In this document: positions 27,052-36,792 of the stretch, piece after piece
Position numbering within the stretch: position 1 is the first letter of the stretch
Layout: each line of letters opens with the position of its first letter
Assembly (NCBI RefSeq): GCF_013385635.1
Contig: NZ_JACAPR010000007.1
Location: forward strand, 155,427-219,426
Direction of reading: 5' to 3'
Origin: Pseudomonas gingeri
GTDB lineage: Bacteria > Pseudomonadota > Gammaproteobacteria > Pseudomonadales > Pseudomonadaceae
DNA length: 64,000 nt
Made by a program: the position numbers and the translations under genes
The notes under the pieces: generated by a model
What the model was told of the DNA's origin: nothing
The model's database searches: none
What the model saw: only the letters and a program-made list of their open reading frames with translations

Positions 27052-27075
27052 AAGCCGGTGGCGGTGCACCGGCTT
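27052..27075 (-). terminator. Hairpin downstream of histidine kinase gene
   Basis: AAGCCGGTG GCGGTG CACCGGCTT: nine-base-pair stem, six-base loop, between the kinase stop (27141) and the EF-hand start. Only three T follow on the minus strand, so it is a weak terminator candidate. Confidence 0.4.
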
Positions 27076-27140
27076 GTGCAGGCTCCCAACGGCAGGTGTC
27101 GAGGGTATGTGGGCTTTGTACCGGCGGGTACACACAAGGA

Positions 27141-28199
27141 TCAGGCGCGGGGCAGGGTGACCACGGCGGTCAGGCCGCCGCCCGGGGTTTCTTCCAGGAT
27201 CAGCTCGCCGCCCAGGCGCTGGGCGGCTTCCCGGGCGATGGTCATACCCAGGCCGACCCCCCCCGAGTTGCGGTTGCGCGAACCTTCCAGGCGATAGAAG
27301 GGTTCGAACACCGCCTCGCGTTTTTCAGCGGCGATGCCGGGGCCGTGATCGATGACCCGGATGATCAACTGCCGCCGGCTGTCTTCGAGGGTGATCAGCG
27401 CATCGCCGGCATAACGCAGGGCATTGTCCATCAGGTTGTTCAGGCAGGAACGCAGTGCCATGGGCTGCACCAGCAGCGGTGCGCAATGGCCGCTGGCGCG
27501 GACCCGGGCACCCTGGTCCTGGGCATTTTCGCAGATCGACTCCACCAGGGCCTGCACATCCATCCATTGCATGGCTTCGCTGGTGCGTTGCTCATGCAGG
27601 TAGCTCAGGGTCGCGTCGAGCATGCCGATCATGTCGTTCAAATCCTGGCGCATCTGGCCCTGGAGCCTGGCATCGTCGATCTGTTCCAGGCGCAGCTTGA
27701 GCCGCGACAGAGGCGTGCGCAGGTCATGGGACACCGCTCCGAGCATCCGTCCGCGCTGCTGTACCTGTTCGCGGATGCGTTGTTGCATCAGGTTGAACGT
27801 CGCGGCGGCCTGCCGGGCCTCCTGCGGGCCGGTTTCGTCAAGCGGCGGGCTGTTGAGGTCTTCGCTCAGGCGCTCGGCCGCATCGCTCAGGCGCTGGATC
27901 GGCCGGGCGAGCAGCTTGGCCCCGTACCAGGCGGCGATGATCAGGGCGATCAGTTGGAAGGTCAGTGGCACTACCGGCCCGCCAAACCAGGGGCGTGGTG
28001 GACGATGACCGCGCATATGCGGCGGCGGGAAGCGTGGGTCGAAGTTTTCCGACATGCCCGAAGAGGGCGGCGGAGGCGGTGGCGGAGGGCCGCCACCGTA
28101 ATGACGGAACCAGAGAAAGGCCAGCAGGTGGGCCAGGACAATGGCCAGCAACAACACGCCGAACAAACGACCGAACAGCGTGTTGAAGCGTGGGCGCAT
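27141..28199 (-). CDS. Sensor histidine kinase with proline-rich periplasmic loop
   Basis: 352 residues from the ATG at 28199, which shares one base with the stop of the response regulator gene (TGATG). First membrane span about 10-30, then a short periplasmic loop of about 45 residues containing eight consecutive prolines (38-45) and PRFPPPHMRGHRPPRP, then a second span at about 75-95, HAMP, HisKA with His158 (GAVSHDLRTPLSRL), and HATPase (NNLMDNALRYAG, RNSGGVGLGMTIA). The loop is too small for a ligand-binding domain, suggesting sensing of envelope state or metal. Cognate of the adjacent OmpR-type regulator. Confidence 0.92.
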   Translation of the reverse strand: MRPRFNTLFGRLFGVLLLAIVLAHLLAFLWFRHYGGGPPPPPPPPSSGMSENFDPRFPPPHMRGHRPPRPWFGGPVVPLTFQLIALIIAAWYGAKLLARPIQRLSDAAERLSEDLNSPPLDETGPQEARQAAATFNLMQQRIREQVQQRGRMLGAVSHDLRTPLSRLKLRLEQIDDARLQGQMRQDLNDMIGMLDATLSYLHEQRTSEAMQWMDVQALVESICENAQDQGARVRASGHCAPLLVQPMALRSCLNNLMDNALRYAGDALITLEDSRRQLIIRVIDHGPGIAAEKREAVFEPFYRLEGSRNRNSGGVGLGMTIAREAAQRLGGELILEETPGGGLTAVVTLPRA

Positions 28200-28963
28200 C
28201 AGCCGATATCTCTCGCGTCGAACAGATAGCCTTCGCCGCGCACGGTCTTGATCAACTGCGGCGATTTCGGATCGTCGCCGAGTTTTTGCCGCAGGCGCGA
28301 GACCAACAGGTCGATGCTGCGGTCGAAGGCTTCGATCGAGCGGCCCCGGGCGGCGTCGAGCAACTGCTCGCGGCTGAGCACCCGGCGCGGGCGTTCGATA
28401 AAGACCCAGAGCAGGCGGAACTCGGCATTCGACAGCGGCACCACCAGGCCATCGTCGGCGATCAACTGGCGCAGCACACTGTTCAGGCGCCAGTTGTCGA
28501 AGCGGATATTGGCCCGTTGTTCGGTGCGGTCGTCGCGCACCCGACGCAGTATGGTCTGGATCCGTGCCACCAGTTCGCGCGGTTCGAAGGGCTTGGCCAT
28601 GTAGTCGTCGGCGCCCAGTTCCAGGCCGATGATCCGGTCGGTGGGTTCGCAACGGGCGGTCAGCATCAGGATCGGGATATCCGATTCGGCGCGCAGCCAG
28701 CGGCACAGCGAGAGGCCGTCTTCGCCCGGAAGCATCAGGTCGAGGACCACCACGTCGAAGGTTTCCAGTTGCAGCGCCTGGCGCATCGCGGCACCGTCGG
28801 TGACGCCGATGGCCTGGATACTGAAGCGGGCCAGGTAGTCGATCAGCAGTTCACGGATCGGGATATCGTCGTCGACGATCAGCGCGCGGACATTCCAGCG
28901 CTTGTCATCGCCCGGTGAGAGCGGCTTGTTGACATCAGCCAGAGGAGCGGGAGTGTTCTGCAT
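28199..28963 (-). CDS. OmpR-family response regulator
   Basis: 254 residues from the ATG at 28963 (MQNTPAPLADVNKPL); upstream in-frame codons to 29062 lack a ribosome site. Receiver domain with Asp30-32 acidic pocket, phospho-acceptor Asp75 (VVLDLMLPGEDG) and the switch lysine in YMAKPFEPREL; C-terminal winged-helix DNA-binding domain ending KTVRGEGYLF. The N-terminus carries about 25 extra residues before the receiver. It is transcribed with its kinase and diverges from kdpF across a 363 bp gap (28964-29326). It is not KdpE, which is encoded at the other end of kdp; its targets are unknown. Confidence 0.92.
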   Translation of the reverse strand: MQNTPAPLADVNKPLSPGDDKRWNVRALIVDDDIPIRELLIDYLARFSIQAIGVTDGAAMRQALQLETFDVVVLDLMLPGEDGLSLCRWLRAESDIPILMLTARCEPTDRIIGLELGADDYMAKPFEPRELVARIQTILRRVRDDRTEQRANIRFDNWRLNSVLRQLIADDGLVVPLSNAEFRLLWVFIERPRRVLSREQLLDAARGRSIEAFDRSIDLLVSRLRQKLGDDPKSPQLIKTVRGEGYLFDARDIG

Positions 28964-29219
28964 GCGTGTGATTATCTGCCGGTAAAGCCGCGAAGTGCAA
29001 AAGCCCCCGCGAGATTGTTGCACGATAGAGGTCCGGGCCCGCAGGCGCAGAGTCCATTTCAAGTGTAGCTGCGCCAGAAGCTACAGGCGCCGGGTGTTGG
29101 CGGGTTGTCGGCTGTGTATCAGGCTCGATACAAAGTCGGGGCGCCAGAACCCTCGCCGATACCGGGGTTCGGTCAACGTCCTGCGGATTCTAGGGCGTAA
29201 CGCCTACGTAAACTCACTC

Positions 29220-29237
29220 TTTACGCCTTCTTTACGC
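29220..29237 (+). promoter_or_regulatory. Candidate KdpE-binding direct repeat upstream of kdpF
   Basis: TTTACGC at 29220-29226 is repeated exactly at 29231-29237, an 11-base (one helical turn) periodicity expected for an OmpR-type dimer. Spacing and sequence are close to the E. coli KdpE site, recalled as TTTATACTTTTTTTACA followed by CCCC. It is 90 bp before kdpF; a related TTTACAG lies at 29264-29270. The rest of the 363 bp gap shows no gene. Confidence 0.5.
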
Positions 29238-29326
29238 ATCGCCCCGGGCGTCGCTCTCGTTCCTTTACAGCCTTCCTTCCGACAATGACTCCACACGCGG
29301 CAATCGCCGTACCACGGAGAAATCCC

Positions 29327-29416
29327 ATGAGCATTCTGGACGGGGTGTCACTGCTGCTGGCAGTGGCGCTGTTCATTTATCTACTGGTTGCGCTGTTGCG
29401 CGCAGATCGGAACTAG
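29327..29416 (+). CDS. kdpF: K+-transporting ATPase small subunit KdpF
   Basis: A 29-residue single-span membrane peptide, MSILDGVSLLLAVALFIYLL plus VALLRADRN, too short for most automatic ORF calls. KdpF stabilises the KdpFABC complex. It starts the kdp operon 11 bp before kdpA, with GGAG upstream (ACGGAGAAATCCC). Length and position match the known Pseudomonas KdpF. Confidence 0.93.
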   Translation: MSILDGVSLLLAVALFIYLLVALLRADRN

Positions 29417-29427
29417 GAGCGGCGGTT

Positions 29428-31122
29428 ATGCACAGTTATGACTATTTGCTGATCCTGGCCTTCCTGGCGCTGGTATTGGTTCCGGCGCCTTTCCTGGGGC
29501 GCTTCTACTACAAGGTGATGGAAGGCCAGCGCACCTGGCTGAGTCCGCTGCTGGGGCCGGTGGAGCGGGCCTGCTATCGCCTGTCCGGGGTCGATGAAAA
29601 GGCCGAGCAGAGCTGGCAGAAGTACGCCCTGGCCTTGCTCGCCTTCAACCTCGCGGGTTTTCTCCTGCTGTTCGCGATCCTGCTGTTCCAGCAATACCTG
29701 CCGCTCAACCCGCAGAACCTGCCGGGCCAGGAGTGGACGCTGGCATTCAACACCGCCATCAGTTTCATGACCAACACCAACTGGCAGAACTACAGCGGCG
29801 AAGCGTCCCTGAGCTACCTGAGCCAGATGGCCGGCCTGACCGTGCAGAACTTCGTCAGCGCCGCCACCGGCCTGGCCGTGCTGGTCGCCTTGTGCCGTGG
29901 TATCGGTCGGCGTTCGGCTGCGACCCTGGGCAACTTCTGGGTCGACATGACCCGCGCCACCCTCTATGGCCTGCTGCCACTGTGTCTGGTGCTGGCGCTG
30001 TTCCTGGTCTGGCAGGGCGTGCCGCAGACCTTTGCCCATTACGTCAATGCCGTGACCATGCAGGGTGTCGACCAGGTGATTCCGCTTGGCCCGGCGGCCA
30101 GCCAGATCGCGATCAAGCAACTGGGCACCAACGGCGGCGGCTTCTTCGGGGTCAACTCGGCGCATCCGTTCGAGAACCCGACGGCCTGGAGCGACCTGTT
30201 CGAACTGGTCTCGATCATCCTGATCCCGGCGGCGCTGGTGTTCACCTTCGGCCACTATGTCAAGGACCTGCGCCAGAGCCGCGCGATCATGGCCTGCATG
30301 ATGGCCCTGCTGTTGATCGGTGGCGCGGTGTCGCTGTACGCCGAATACCAGCCGAACCCGACCCTGAACAACCCGGCGGTCGAGCAGACCGCGCCGATGG
30401 AAGGCAAGGAAGCCCGTTTCGGCACCACCGGCAGCGTGCTCTGGGCGGTGACCACCACGGCGGCCTCCAACGGTTCGGTCAACGCCATGCATGACAGCCT
30501 CAACCCGCTGAGCGGGATGGTCGCGCTGGTCAACATGATGGTCGGCGAAGTGATCTTCGGCGGTGTCGGCGCGGGCCTCTACGGCATGCTGCTGAACGTG
30601 CTGATCGCGGTGTTCCTCGCGGGCCTGATGATCGGACGCACCCCGGAATACCTGGGCAAGAAGCTCCAGGCCAAGGAAGTGCAACTGCTGGTGGTGACCT
30701 TGCTGGTGATGCCGGTCGGCACCCTGGTGCTCGGGGCGATTGCCGCGACGCTGCCAGGGCCTGCCGGTGCGATCAGCAACCCCGGTCCCCATGGCTTCAG
30801 CCAGCTGCTGTACGCCTACACCTCGGCCAGTGCCAACAACGGTTCGGCGTTCGGCGGCTTCAGTGGCAACACGTCGTTCCACAACCTGATGCTGAGCCTG
30901 AGCATGTTGCTCGGTCGCTTCGGCTACATCCTCCCGGTCCTGGCCCTGGCAGGCAGCCTGGCGATGAAGAAGACCGCACCGATCGGCCAGAACAGCTTCC
31001 CGACCCATGGCCCGTTGTTTGTCACCCTGTTGACCGTGACCATCCTGCTGGTGGGCGGCCTTACGTTCCTGCCGACCCTGGCGCTCGGGCCGATTGCAGA
31101 ACACTTGAGCATGGGCTTCTGA
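29428..31122 (+). CDS. kdpA: K+-transporting ATPase subunit A
   Basis: 564 residues, a polytopic inner-membrane protein of the superfamily of K+ transporters. It forms the potassium-selective channel of the KdpFABC pump. Filter regions are visible: SFMTNTNWQNYSGE (first), TNGGGFFGVNSAHP (second) and TSASANNGSAFGG (fourth pore region). Length matches E. coli KdpA (557). It lies 11 bp after kdpF and 8 bp before kdpB in a high-affinity uptake operon induced by potassium limitation through KdpDE. Confidence 0.97.
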   Translation: MHSYDYLLILAFLALVLVPAPFLGRFYYKVMEGQRTWLSPLLGPVERACYRLSGVDEKAEQSWQKYALALLAFNLAGFLLLFAILLFQQYLPLNPQNLPGQEWTLAFNTAISFMTNTNWQNYSGEASLSYLSQMAGLTVQNFVSAATGLAVLVALCRGIGRRSAATLGNFWVDMTRATLYGLLPLCLVLALFLVWQGVPQTFAHYVNAVTMQGVDQVIPLGPAASQIAIKQLGTNGGGFFGVNSAHPFENPTAWSDLFELVSIILIPAALVFTFGHYVKDLRQSRAIMACMMALLLIGGAVSLYAEYQPNPTLNNPAVEQTAPMEGKEARFGTTGSVLWAVTTTAASNGSVNAMHDSLNPLSGMVALVNMMVGEVIFGGVGAGLYGMLLNVLIAVFLAGLMIGRTPEYLGKKLQAKEVQLLVVTLLVMPVGTLVLGAIAATLPGPAGAISNPGPHGFSQLLYAYTSASANNGSAFGGFSGNTSFHNLMLSLSMLLGRFGYILPVLALAGSLAMKKTAPIGQNSFPTHGPLFVTLLTVTILLVGGLTFLPTLALGPIAEHLSMGF

Positions 31123-31130
31123 GGAGTTAG

Positions 31131-33188
31131 ATGATGAATATGCCTCTTCCCGCAACAAAACCCGCTGTGGTCGAACAGCCCAAGACCGCGATCGCCGATC
31201 TGTGGCGGCCGGCGCTGGTGCAAGCCTTCGTCAAGCTCGACCCGCGCCAGTTGCAACGTGCGCCGGTCATGCTGGTGGTGGAACTGACCGCGATCCTGAC
31301 CACGATCCTCTGCGTAGTACCCGATACCGCCGTACCGGCCTACGTGTCCGCGCAGATCGCCCTCTGGTTGTGGTTCACCGTGCTCTTCGCCAACTTCGCC
31401 GAGGCCCTTGCCGAAGGTCGTGGCAAGGCCCGCGCCGACAGCCTCAAGGCCGGCAGCGAAGGCCTCAGCGCCCGGCGCAAGAAGGCCGACGGCAGCTTCC
31501 AGGTGGTGCCCGCCGCCAGCCTGCGCAAAGGCGACGTGGTGCGTGTCGAAGCCGGGGAGATGATTCCCGGTGACGGCGAGGTGATCGAAGGTATCGCGGC
31601 GGTCAATGAGGCGGCGATCACCGGTGAATCGGCTCCCGTGATCCGCGAGTCCGGTGGGGACCGTTCGGCGGTGACCGGCAACACCCGGCTGGTGTCCGAC
31701 TGGTTGCTGGTGCGTATCACCGCCAACCCCGGTGAATCGACCCTGGACCGCATGATCGCCCTGGTGGAAGGCGCCAAGCGCCAGAAGACCCCCAACGAAG
31801 TCGCGCTGGACATCCTGCTGATCGGCCTGACGCTGATCTTCCTGCTGGTGGTGGTGACCCTGCAGCCGTTCGCCCACTTCGCCGGCGGCAATCTGCCGCT
31901 GGTGTTCCTGGTGGCGCTGCTGGTGACCCTGATCCCGACCACCATCGGCGGCCTGCTGTCGGCCATCGGTATCGCCGGGATGGATCGCCTGGTCCGCCTG
32001 AACGTGATCGCCAAGTCCGGCCGTGCGGTGGAAGCCGCCGGTGACGTGCATGTGCTGCTGCTGGACAAGACCGGCACCATCACCTTCGGCAACCGTCGTT
32101 GCACCGCGATCCACCCGGCACCGGGCGTGCATGTCCGCGAGTTGGCCGAGGGCGCCTTGCTGGCCTCGCTGGCCGACGACACCGCCGAAGGCAAGTCGAT
32201 CGTCGAATACCTGCGCGACCTTTATCCACAGCAGGAACCGGCCGCGACGGAACTGACCGCCGTGCCGTTCAGCGCCGAGACCCGGCTGTCGGGTGTCGAC
32301 CATCAGGGCCGCGTCTATCGCAAGGGCGCGGTGGATTCGCTGTTGAGCTTCGTCGGCCAGAAACGCGGCGACCTGCAACCGGCGCTGTCCCGCGAGATCG
32401 ACAAGATCGCCCAGAGCGGCGGTACCCCGTTGCTGGTCTGTGCCAATGGCAAGCTGCTCGGTGCCATCCACCTCAAGGACGTGGTCAAGCCGGGGATCCG
32501 CGATCGGTTTGCCGAGCTGCGCAAGCTGGGCATCCGCACCGTCATGGTGACCGGCGACAACCCGCTGACGGCGGCGGCGATTGCCGCGGAAGCCGGGGTT
32601 GACGACGTGCTGGCCGAAGCGACACCGGAGAAGAAACTGGCGCGCATCCGCCTGGAGCAGAACGACGGTCGCCTGGTGGCCATGTGTGGTGACGGCGCCA
32701 ACGACGCCCCGGCGCTGGCCCAGGCCGACGTCGGCATGGCGATGAACGACGGCACCCAGGCCGCGCGGGAAGCGGCGAACATGGTCGACCTCGACAGCGA
32801 CCCGACCAAGTTGCTGGACGTGGTGCAGATCGGCAAGGAACTGTTGGTGACCCGTGGTGCGCTGACCACCTTCTCGATTGCCAACGACGTAGCCAAGTAC
32901 TTCGCGATCCTGCCGGCGTTGTTCGCGGCGATTTATCCACAGCTCGGCGTGCTCAACATCATGCACCTGGCCAGTCCGCAGAGCGCGATTCTCTCGGCGA
33001 TCGTGTTCAACGCCCTGATCATCGTCGTGCTGATCCCGCTGGCGCTGCGCGGTGTGCGGGTGCAGGCGGCGAGTGCCGCGCACCTGCTGCGGCGCAACCT
33101 GCTGATCTACGGCCTGGGCGGGATCCTGGTGCCATTCGTGGGCATCAAGGCCATCGACCTGCTGCTGACGGCGCTGCATCTGGTGTGA
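31131..33188 (+). CDS. kdpB: K+-transporting ATPase subunit B (P-type ATPase)
   Basis: 685 residues (684 if the second ATG at 31134 is used); GAGGAG precedes. It hydrolyses ATP to drive K+ uptake via KdpA. Actuator motif TGES in [10 protein letters not shown], phosphorylation site Asp at about residue 312 in [12 protein letters not shown], and hinge [14 protein letters not shown] are all intact. Two DnaA-box sequences (32222-32230, 32933-32941) lie in its Tyr-Pro-Gln codons. A 218 bp gap full of palindromes separates it from kdpC. Confidence 0.97.
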   Translation: MMNMPLPATKPAVVEQPKTAIADLWRPALVQAFVKLDPRQLQRAPVMLVVELTAILTTILCVVPDTAVPAYVSAQIALWLWFTVLFANFAEALAEGRGKARADSLKAGSEGLSARRKKADGSFQVVPAASLRKGDVVRVEAGEMIPGDGEVIEGIAAVNEAAITGESAPVIRESGGDRSAVTGNTRLVSDWLLVRITANPGESTLDRMIALVEGAKRQKTPNEVALDILLIGLTLIFLLVVVTLQPFAHFAGGNLPLVFLVALLVTLIPTTIGGLLSAIGIAGMDRLVRLNVIAKSGRAVEAAGDVHVLLLDKTGTITFGNRRCTAIHPAPGVHVRELAEGALLASLADDTAEGKSIVEYLRDLYPQQEPAATELTAVPFSAETRLSGVDHQGRVYRKGAVDSLLSFVGQKRGDLQPALSREIDKIAQSGGTPLLVCANGKLLGAIHLKDVVKPGIRDRFAELRKLGIRTVMVTGDNPLTAAAIAAEAGVDDVLAEATPEKKLARIRLEQNDGRLVAMCGDGANDAPALAQADVGMAMNDGTQAAREAANMVDLDSDPTKLLDVVQIGKELLVTRGALTTFSIANDVAKYFAILPALFAAIYPQLGVLNIMHLASPQSAILSAIVFNALIIVVLIPLALRGVRVQAASAAHLLRRNLLIYGLGGILVPFVGIKAIDLLLTALHLV

Positions 33189-33199
33189 GGTTGCGGGTT

Positions 33200-33379
33200 T
33201 GTGCAGGAGCCGGCTTGCCGGCGATGCGGCGCCCGACGAGCACCGCTCCTACACAAGCCAGTTCCTACAGTCGATCGTTCCCACGCTCTGCGTGGGCATG
33301 CATCCCGCGACGCTCTGCGTCGCAAAGGCTGGACGCGGAGCGTCCGGTGCGGCGTTCCCACGCAGAGCGTGGGAACGAT
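33200..33379. repeat. REP pair plus GATCGTTCCC element between kdpB and kdpC
   Basis: A REP-like inverted pair (GCAGGAGCCGGCTTGCCGGC and CACCGCTCCTACA) at 33200-33254 is followed by a complete GATCGTTCCC element at 33273-33379 (left CCCACGCTCTGCGTGGG, inner GACGCTCTGCGTC and GGACGCGGAGCGTCC, right CCCACGCAGAGCGTGGG). It fills most of the kdpB-kdpC gap, inside an operon. Confidence 0.85.
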
Positions 33380-33406
33380 GATCTCCCTGAATTCGAGGAA
33401 TTGAAC

Positions 33407-33958
33407 ATGTCTACTGTATGGCGTCCGGCCTTGAGCCTGTTGGTGTTGATGACCCTGATTACCGGTGTCGCCTATCCCCTGGTGGTGACGGGCGTGGCCC
33501 AGGCGGTGTTTCCAGGCCAGGCCAATGGCAGCCTGGTGCGCGATGCCGATGGCAAGGTGCGCGGCTCGGCCCTGATCGCCCAGGATTTCACCGGCGACGG
33601 CTGGTTTCACCCGCGTCCTTCGGCGGGGGCCTTTGCCACCGTGTCCAGCGGTGCGAGTAACCTGTCACCGAGCAACCCGGCGCTGGCCACGCGGATTTTC
33701 GATGACGCGGCCAAGCAGGCCGTACCCGGCCAGGGCCCGGTGCCGCTGGCCTCGCTGACCACTTCCGGCAGCGGCCTCGATCCGCACTTGCCACCGGCTG
33801 CGGTTCGCTATCAACTGGCGCGGGTGGCGCAGGCGCGCAACCTGCCGGCGGCGACCGTCGAGAAACTGCTGCAAGCGTATATCGAACAACCGCTGATTGG
33901 CCCACCAGTGGTCAATGTGCTTGCATTGAATGCGGCGTTGGCCGATATCGCGAAATAA
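33407..33958 (+). CDS. kdpC: K+-transporting ATPase subunit C
   Basis: 183 residues from the ATG at 33407 ([20 protein letters not shown]), with GAGGAA eight bases upstream. One N-terminal membrane helix and a periplasmic domain; conserved [19 protein letters not shown] and [10 protein letters not shown] are all present. It stabilises the pump and enhances ATP affinity. It is flanked on both sides by copies of the same palindromic element (33273-33379 and 33969-34075). Confidence 0.96.
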   Translation: MSTVWRPALSLLVLMTLITGVAYPLVVTGVAQAVFPGQANGSLVRDADGKVRGSALIAQDFTGDGWFHPRPSAGAFATVSSGASNLSPSNPALATRIFDDAAKQAVPGQGPVPLASLTTSGSGLDPHLPPAAVRYQLARVAQARNLPAATVEKLLQAYIEQPLIGPPVVNVLALNAALADIAK

Positions 33959-33968
33959 ACGCTGTGTT

Positions 33969-34075
33969 GATCGTTCCCACGCTCTGCGTGGGAATGTCGC
34001 ACCGGACGCTCCGCGTCCAGCCTTTGCGACGCAGAGCGTCGCGGGATGCATGCCCACGCGGAGCGTGGTAACGAT
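33969..34075. repeat. Complete GATCGTTCCC element between kdpC and kdpD
   Basis: 107 bp, from GATCGTTCCCACGCTC to GAGCGTGGTAACGAT, with the inner palindromes GGACGCTCCGCGTCC and GACGCAGAGCGTC. Starts 10 bp after the kdpC stop and ends 29 bp before kdpD. The right end has one substitution (GTGGTAACG for GTGGGAACG). Confidence 0.88.
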
Positions 34076-34104
34076 GAAGACAGCTCCATAACTGAGAAGA
34101 CGAA

Positions 34105-36756
34105 ATGAGTGATTCCGGTCGCGCCGACGCGCTGTTAGCAGAACTGCCCCGCGACGGTCGTGGCCGGCTCAAGGTGTTCCTCGGTGCCGCTCCGGGCGTG
34201 GGCAAGACCTACGCGATGTTGCAGGCCGCCCACACCCAGTTGCGCCAGGGTGTGAAGCTGATCGCCGGGGTGGTCGAAACCCACGGTCGGGCCGAGACCG
34301 AGGCCTTGCTCGGCGGTTTGCCGCAACAGCCCTTGCTGCGTTCCGAATACCGTGGCGTGGTGCTTGAGGAAATGGACCTCGACGGCCTGCTCAAGGCCAG
34401 GCCGAAACTGGTGCTGGTCGATGAACTGGCCCACAGCAACGCCCCCGACAGTCGTCACCTCAAACGCTGGCAGGATGTCCAGGAACTGTTGGCGGCCGGT
34501 ATCGACGTCTTCACCACGGTCAATGTCCAGCACCTGGAAAGTCTTAATGACCAGGTGCGCGGCATCACCGGGGTGCAGGTGCGCGAGACGCTGCCCGACT
34601 GGGTTTTGCAGGAAGCCGATGAACTGCTGCTGATCGACCTGCCGCCACGGGAACTGCTGGAGCGCCTGCGCGACGGCAAGGTCTATGTGCCGGAACAGGC
34701 GCGGGCGGCGATCGATGCGTTCTTCACCCAGACCAACCTCACCGCCCTGCGTGAACTGGCCATGCAGACCGCCGCGGCTCAGGTCGACAACGATCTGGCC
34801 CAGGGCTACCGGACCCTCGGCCAGGCCGCGCCGGCCATCCGTGGGCGCTTGCTGGTGGGGGTCGACGGCGATGCCCAGGCCGAACGCCTGGTGCGTCATG
34901 CCAGTCGGGTCGCGCAGCGCCGGCATTTGCCCTGGAGCCTGGTGCATGTGGATAACGGCAGCGCGCGTGACGAACAATCGCGGCTGCGCCTGCAGGGTGC
35001 CCAACAGTTGGCGGAGCGGCTGGGGGGCGAAGTGGTGCTGCTGCGGGCCGGGGAAGTGGCCAAGACCCTGATCCAGCATGCCGCTGAACGCCGTGCCAGC
35101 CTGGTGTTGGTCGGCCAGTCGCGCCAGCGCCTGCGTCGCCGGTTGTTCGGCGGCGGCCTGGCGGCGCGGCTGTTGCGCAATGCCCGGGGCCTGGAAATCA
35201 ACGTCCTCGACAGCCAGGAGGAGCAACGTCAGCCGCGCGTACGCGAGCCACAGAACGTGGTCTGGCTCGACTATCTGCTGGCGCTGCTGGCGACGGTCCT
35301 GGCCAGTGCCCTGGCCTGGGGCGTGGCCAGCGTGCTGCCGTTGCCGAACATCTCGCTGGTGTTTCTCGCCGCGGTGCTGCTGGTGGCGGTGCGCAGCAGC
35401 CTCGGCCCGTCCCTGGCCTGCGCGGTATTGTCTTTCCTGACCTATGACTTCCTGTTCATCCCGCCGAATTTTTCCTTCGCGATCCAGCGTGAAGAAGATG
35501 TGCTGACCCTGCTGTTCTTCCTGATGATGGCGGCGCTCACCGGCAACCTGGCGGCGCGCCAGCGCAGGCAGTTGCAGGCGCTGCGCGATACCCAGGAAGA
35601 AACCACCGAGCTGCTCGACCTGTCGCGCAAGCTGACCGCCGCCACCGATCGCCAGGCGGTGATCAGTGCCGCATCGCAGCACCTCAGCGGCTGGGAAGAG
35701 CTGGAACTGTGCCTGCTCAACCGCGATGGCCAGGGTGGCTGGAAAGTCGAGACCGGCGGGCCGTTGCAGTTTTCCGAGTTCGAGCGCGCGGCGGCCGACT
35801 GGGCCTGGCAGCACGATCAGCCGGCCGGGATGGGCACCGGTACCTTGCCCTCCGGCAGTTGGTGGTGGTGGCCGTTGTCGGTGGAAGAGGGGCCTCTGGC
35901 GTTGCTCGGCGTGCGTCCGCGGGAGGGCCAGCAACTCACCGGCCAGCGCCGTCGCCTGCTGACCGCCCTCAGCCAGCCGCTGGCCCAGGCCCTGGCCCGG
36001 GCACAACTGGCCGACGACCTGGAGGCTGCGCGCCTGCATGGCGAAACCGAGCAATTGCGCAGCGCCTTGCTCGCTTCGGTGTCCCACGACTTGCGTACCC
36101 CGCTGACTTCGATGCGCGGCAGTATCGACAGCCTGCTGGCACTGGGCGAAGCGATTCCGCTGGCTGATCGCCAGGAACTGTTGGAAGGCACCCGCGACGA
36201 GGCCGAGCGACTGGATCGTTATATCCAGAATCTGCTGGACATGACCCGCCTGGGCCACGGCGCACTCAAGCTGGCGCGGGATTGGGTATCGCCGGCGGAC
36301 ATCGTCGGCAGCGCGCTGAACCGTTTGCGTGCGGTGCTCGCGCCGTTGCAGGTGAGCACCGAGGTGCCGGCCGAATTGCCGTTGCTCTACGTGCATGCGG
36401 CGTTGATCGAACAGGCGCTGATCAATGTCATGGAAAACGCCGCGCGCTTTTCCGCGCAACATGGTCGCCTGCAGGTGCGTGCCGGGGCCACCGACAGCGA
36501 GCTGTTCTTTGCCGTCAGCGATGAGGGTCCGGGCATCCCGGAAGAAGAGCGGGCGAAGATCTTCGACATGTTCTACACCGCCGCCCGTGGCGATCGCGGC
36601 GGCCAGGGCACGGGCCTGGGCCTGGCGATCTGCCAGGGCATGGTCGGGGCCCACGGCGGGCATATCGGCGTGGCTGACGGTATCGATGGCCGTGGCACCT
36701 GTATTACCTTATTCCTTCCCCTGCAGGAGCAACCGGGATTTGAAAGTGAAGCCTGA
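34105..36756 (+). CDS. kdpD: Sensor histidine kinase KdpD
   Basis: 883 residues. The N-terminal KdpD domain (about 20-230) has the Walker A motif GAAPGVGKT at 28-36; a UspA-like domain follows (GRLLVGVDGDAQAERLVRHA); four membrane helices at about 390-490; a GAF-like region; HisKA with His661 (SVSHDLRTPLTSMRG) and HATPase (NVMENAARFSAQHG, GQGTGLGLAICQG). It senses low potassium and phosphorylates or dephosphorylates KdpE. A DnaA-box 9-mer (minus orientation) lies at 34947-34955. A very long antisense frame over this gene is a high-GC artefact. Confidence 0.96.
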   Translation: MSDSGRADALLAELPRDGRGRLKVFLGAAPGVGKTYAMLQAAHTQLRQGVKLIAGVVETHGRAETEALLGGLPQQPLLRSEYRGVVLEEMDLDGLLKARPKLVLVDELAHSNAPDSRHLKRWQDVQELLAAGIDVFTTVNVQHLESLNDQVRGITGVQVRETLPDWVLQEADELLLIDLPPRELLERLRDGKVYVPEQARAAIDAFFTQTNLTALRELAMQTAAAQVDNDLAQGYRTLGQAAPAIRGRLLVGVDGDAQAERLVRHASRVAQRRHLPWSLVHVDNGSARDEQSRLRLQGAQQLAERLGGEVVLLRAGEVAKTLIQHAAERRASLVLVGQSRQRLRRRLFGGGLAARLLRNARGLEINVLDSQEEQRQPRVREPQNVVWLDYLLALLATVLASALAWGVASVLPLPNISLVFLAAVLLVAVRSSLGPSLACAVLSFLTYDFLFIPPNFSFAIQREEDVLTLLFFLMMAALTGNLAARQRRQLQALRDTQEETTELLDLSRKLTAATDRQAVISAASQHLSGWEELELCLLNRDGQGGWKVETGGPLQFSEFERAAADWAWQHDQPAGMGTGTLPSGSWWWWPLSVEEGPLALLGVRPREGQQLTGQRRRLLTALSQPLAQALARAQLADDLEAARLHGETEQLRSALLASVSHDLRTPLTSMRGSIDSLLALGEAIPLADRQELLEGTRDEAERLDRYIQNLLDMTRLGHGALKLARDWVSPADIVGSALNRLRAVLAPLQVSTEVPAELPLLYVHAALIEQALINVMENAARFSAQHGRLQVRAGATDSELFFAVSDEGPGIPEEERAKIFDMFYTAARGDRGGQGTGLGLAICQGMVGAHGGHIGVADGIDGRGTCITLFLPLQEQPGFESEA

Positions 36757-36792
36757 TATGCTTTGGCGACCCCTCGCCACGATGTTGCAACC

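Noticed and set aside
34135..36663. Very long antisense open frame (about 840 codons) over kdpD
   Set aside because: It is a product of high GC and codon structure opposite a strongly supported gene, with no ribosome site or family motifs. The same reasoning rejects the long antisense frames over htpG, tgpA, the ABC permease and kdpB.
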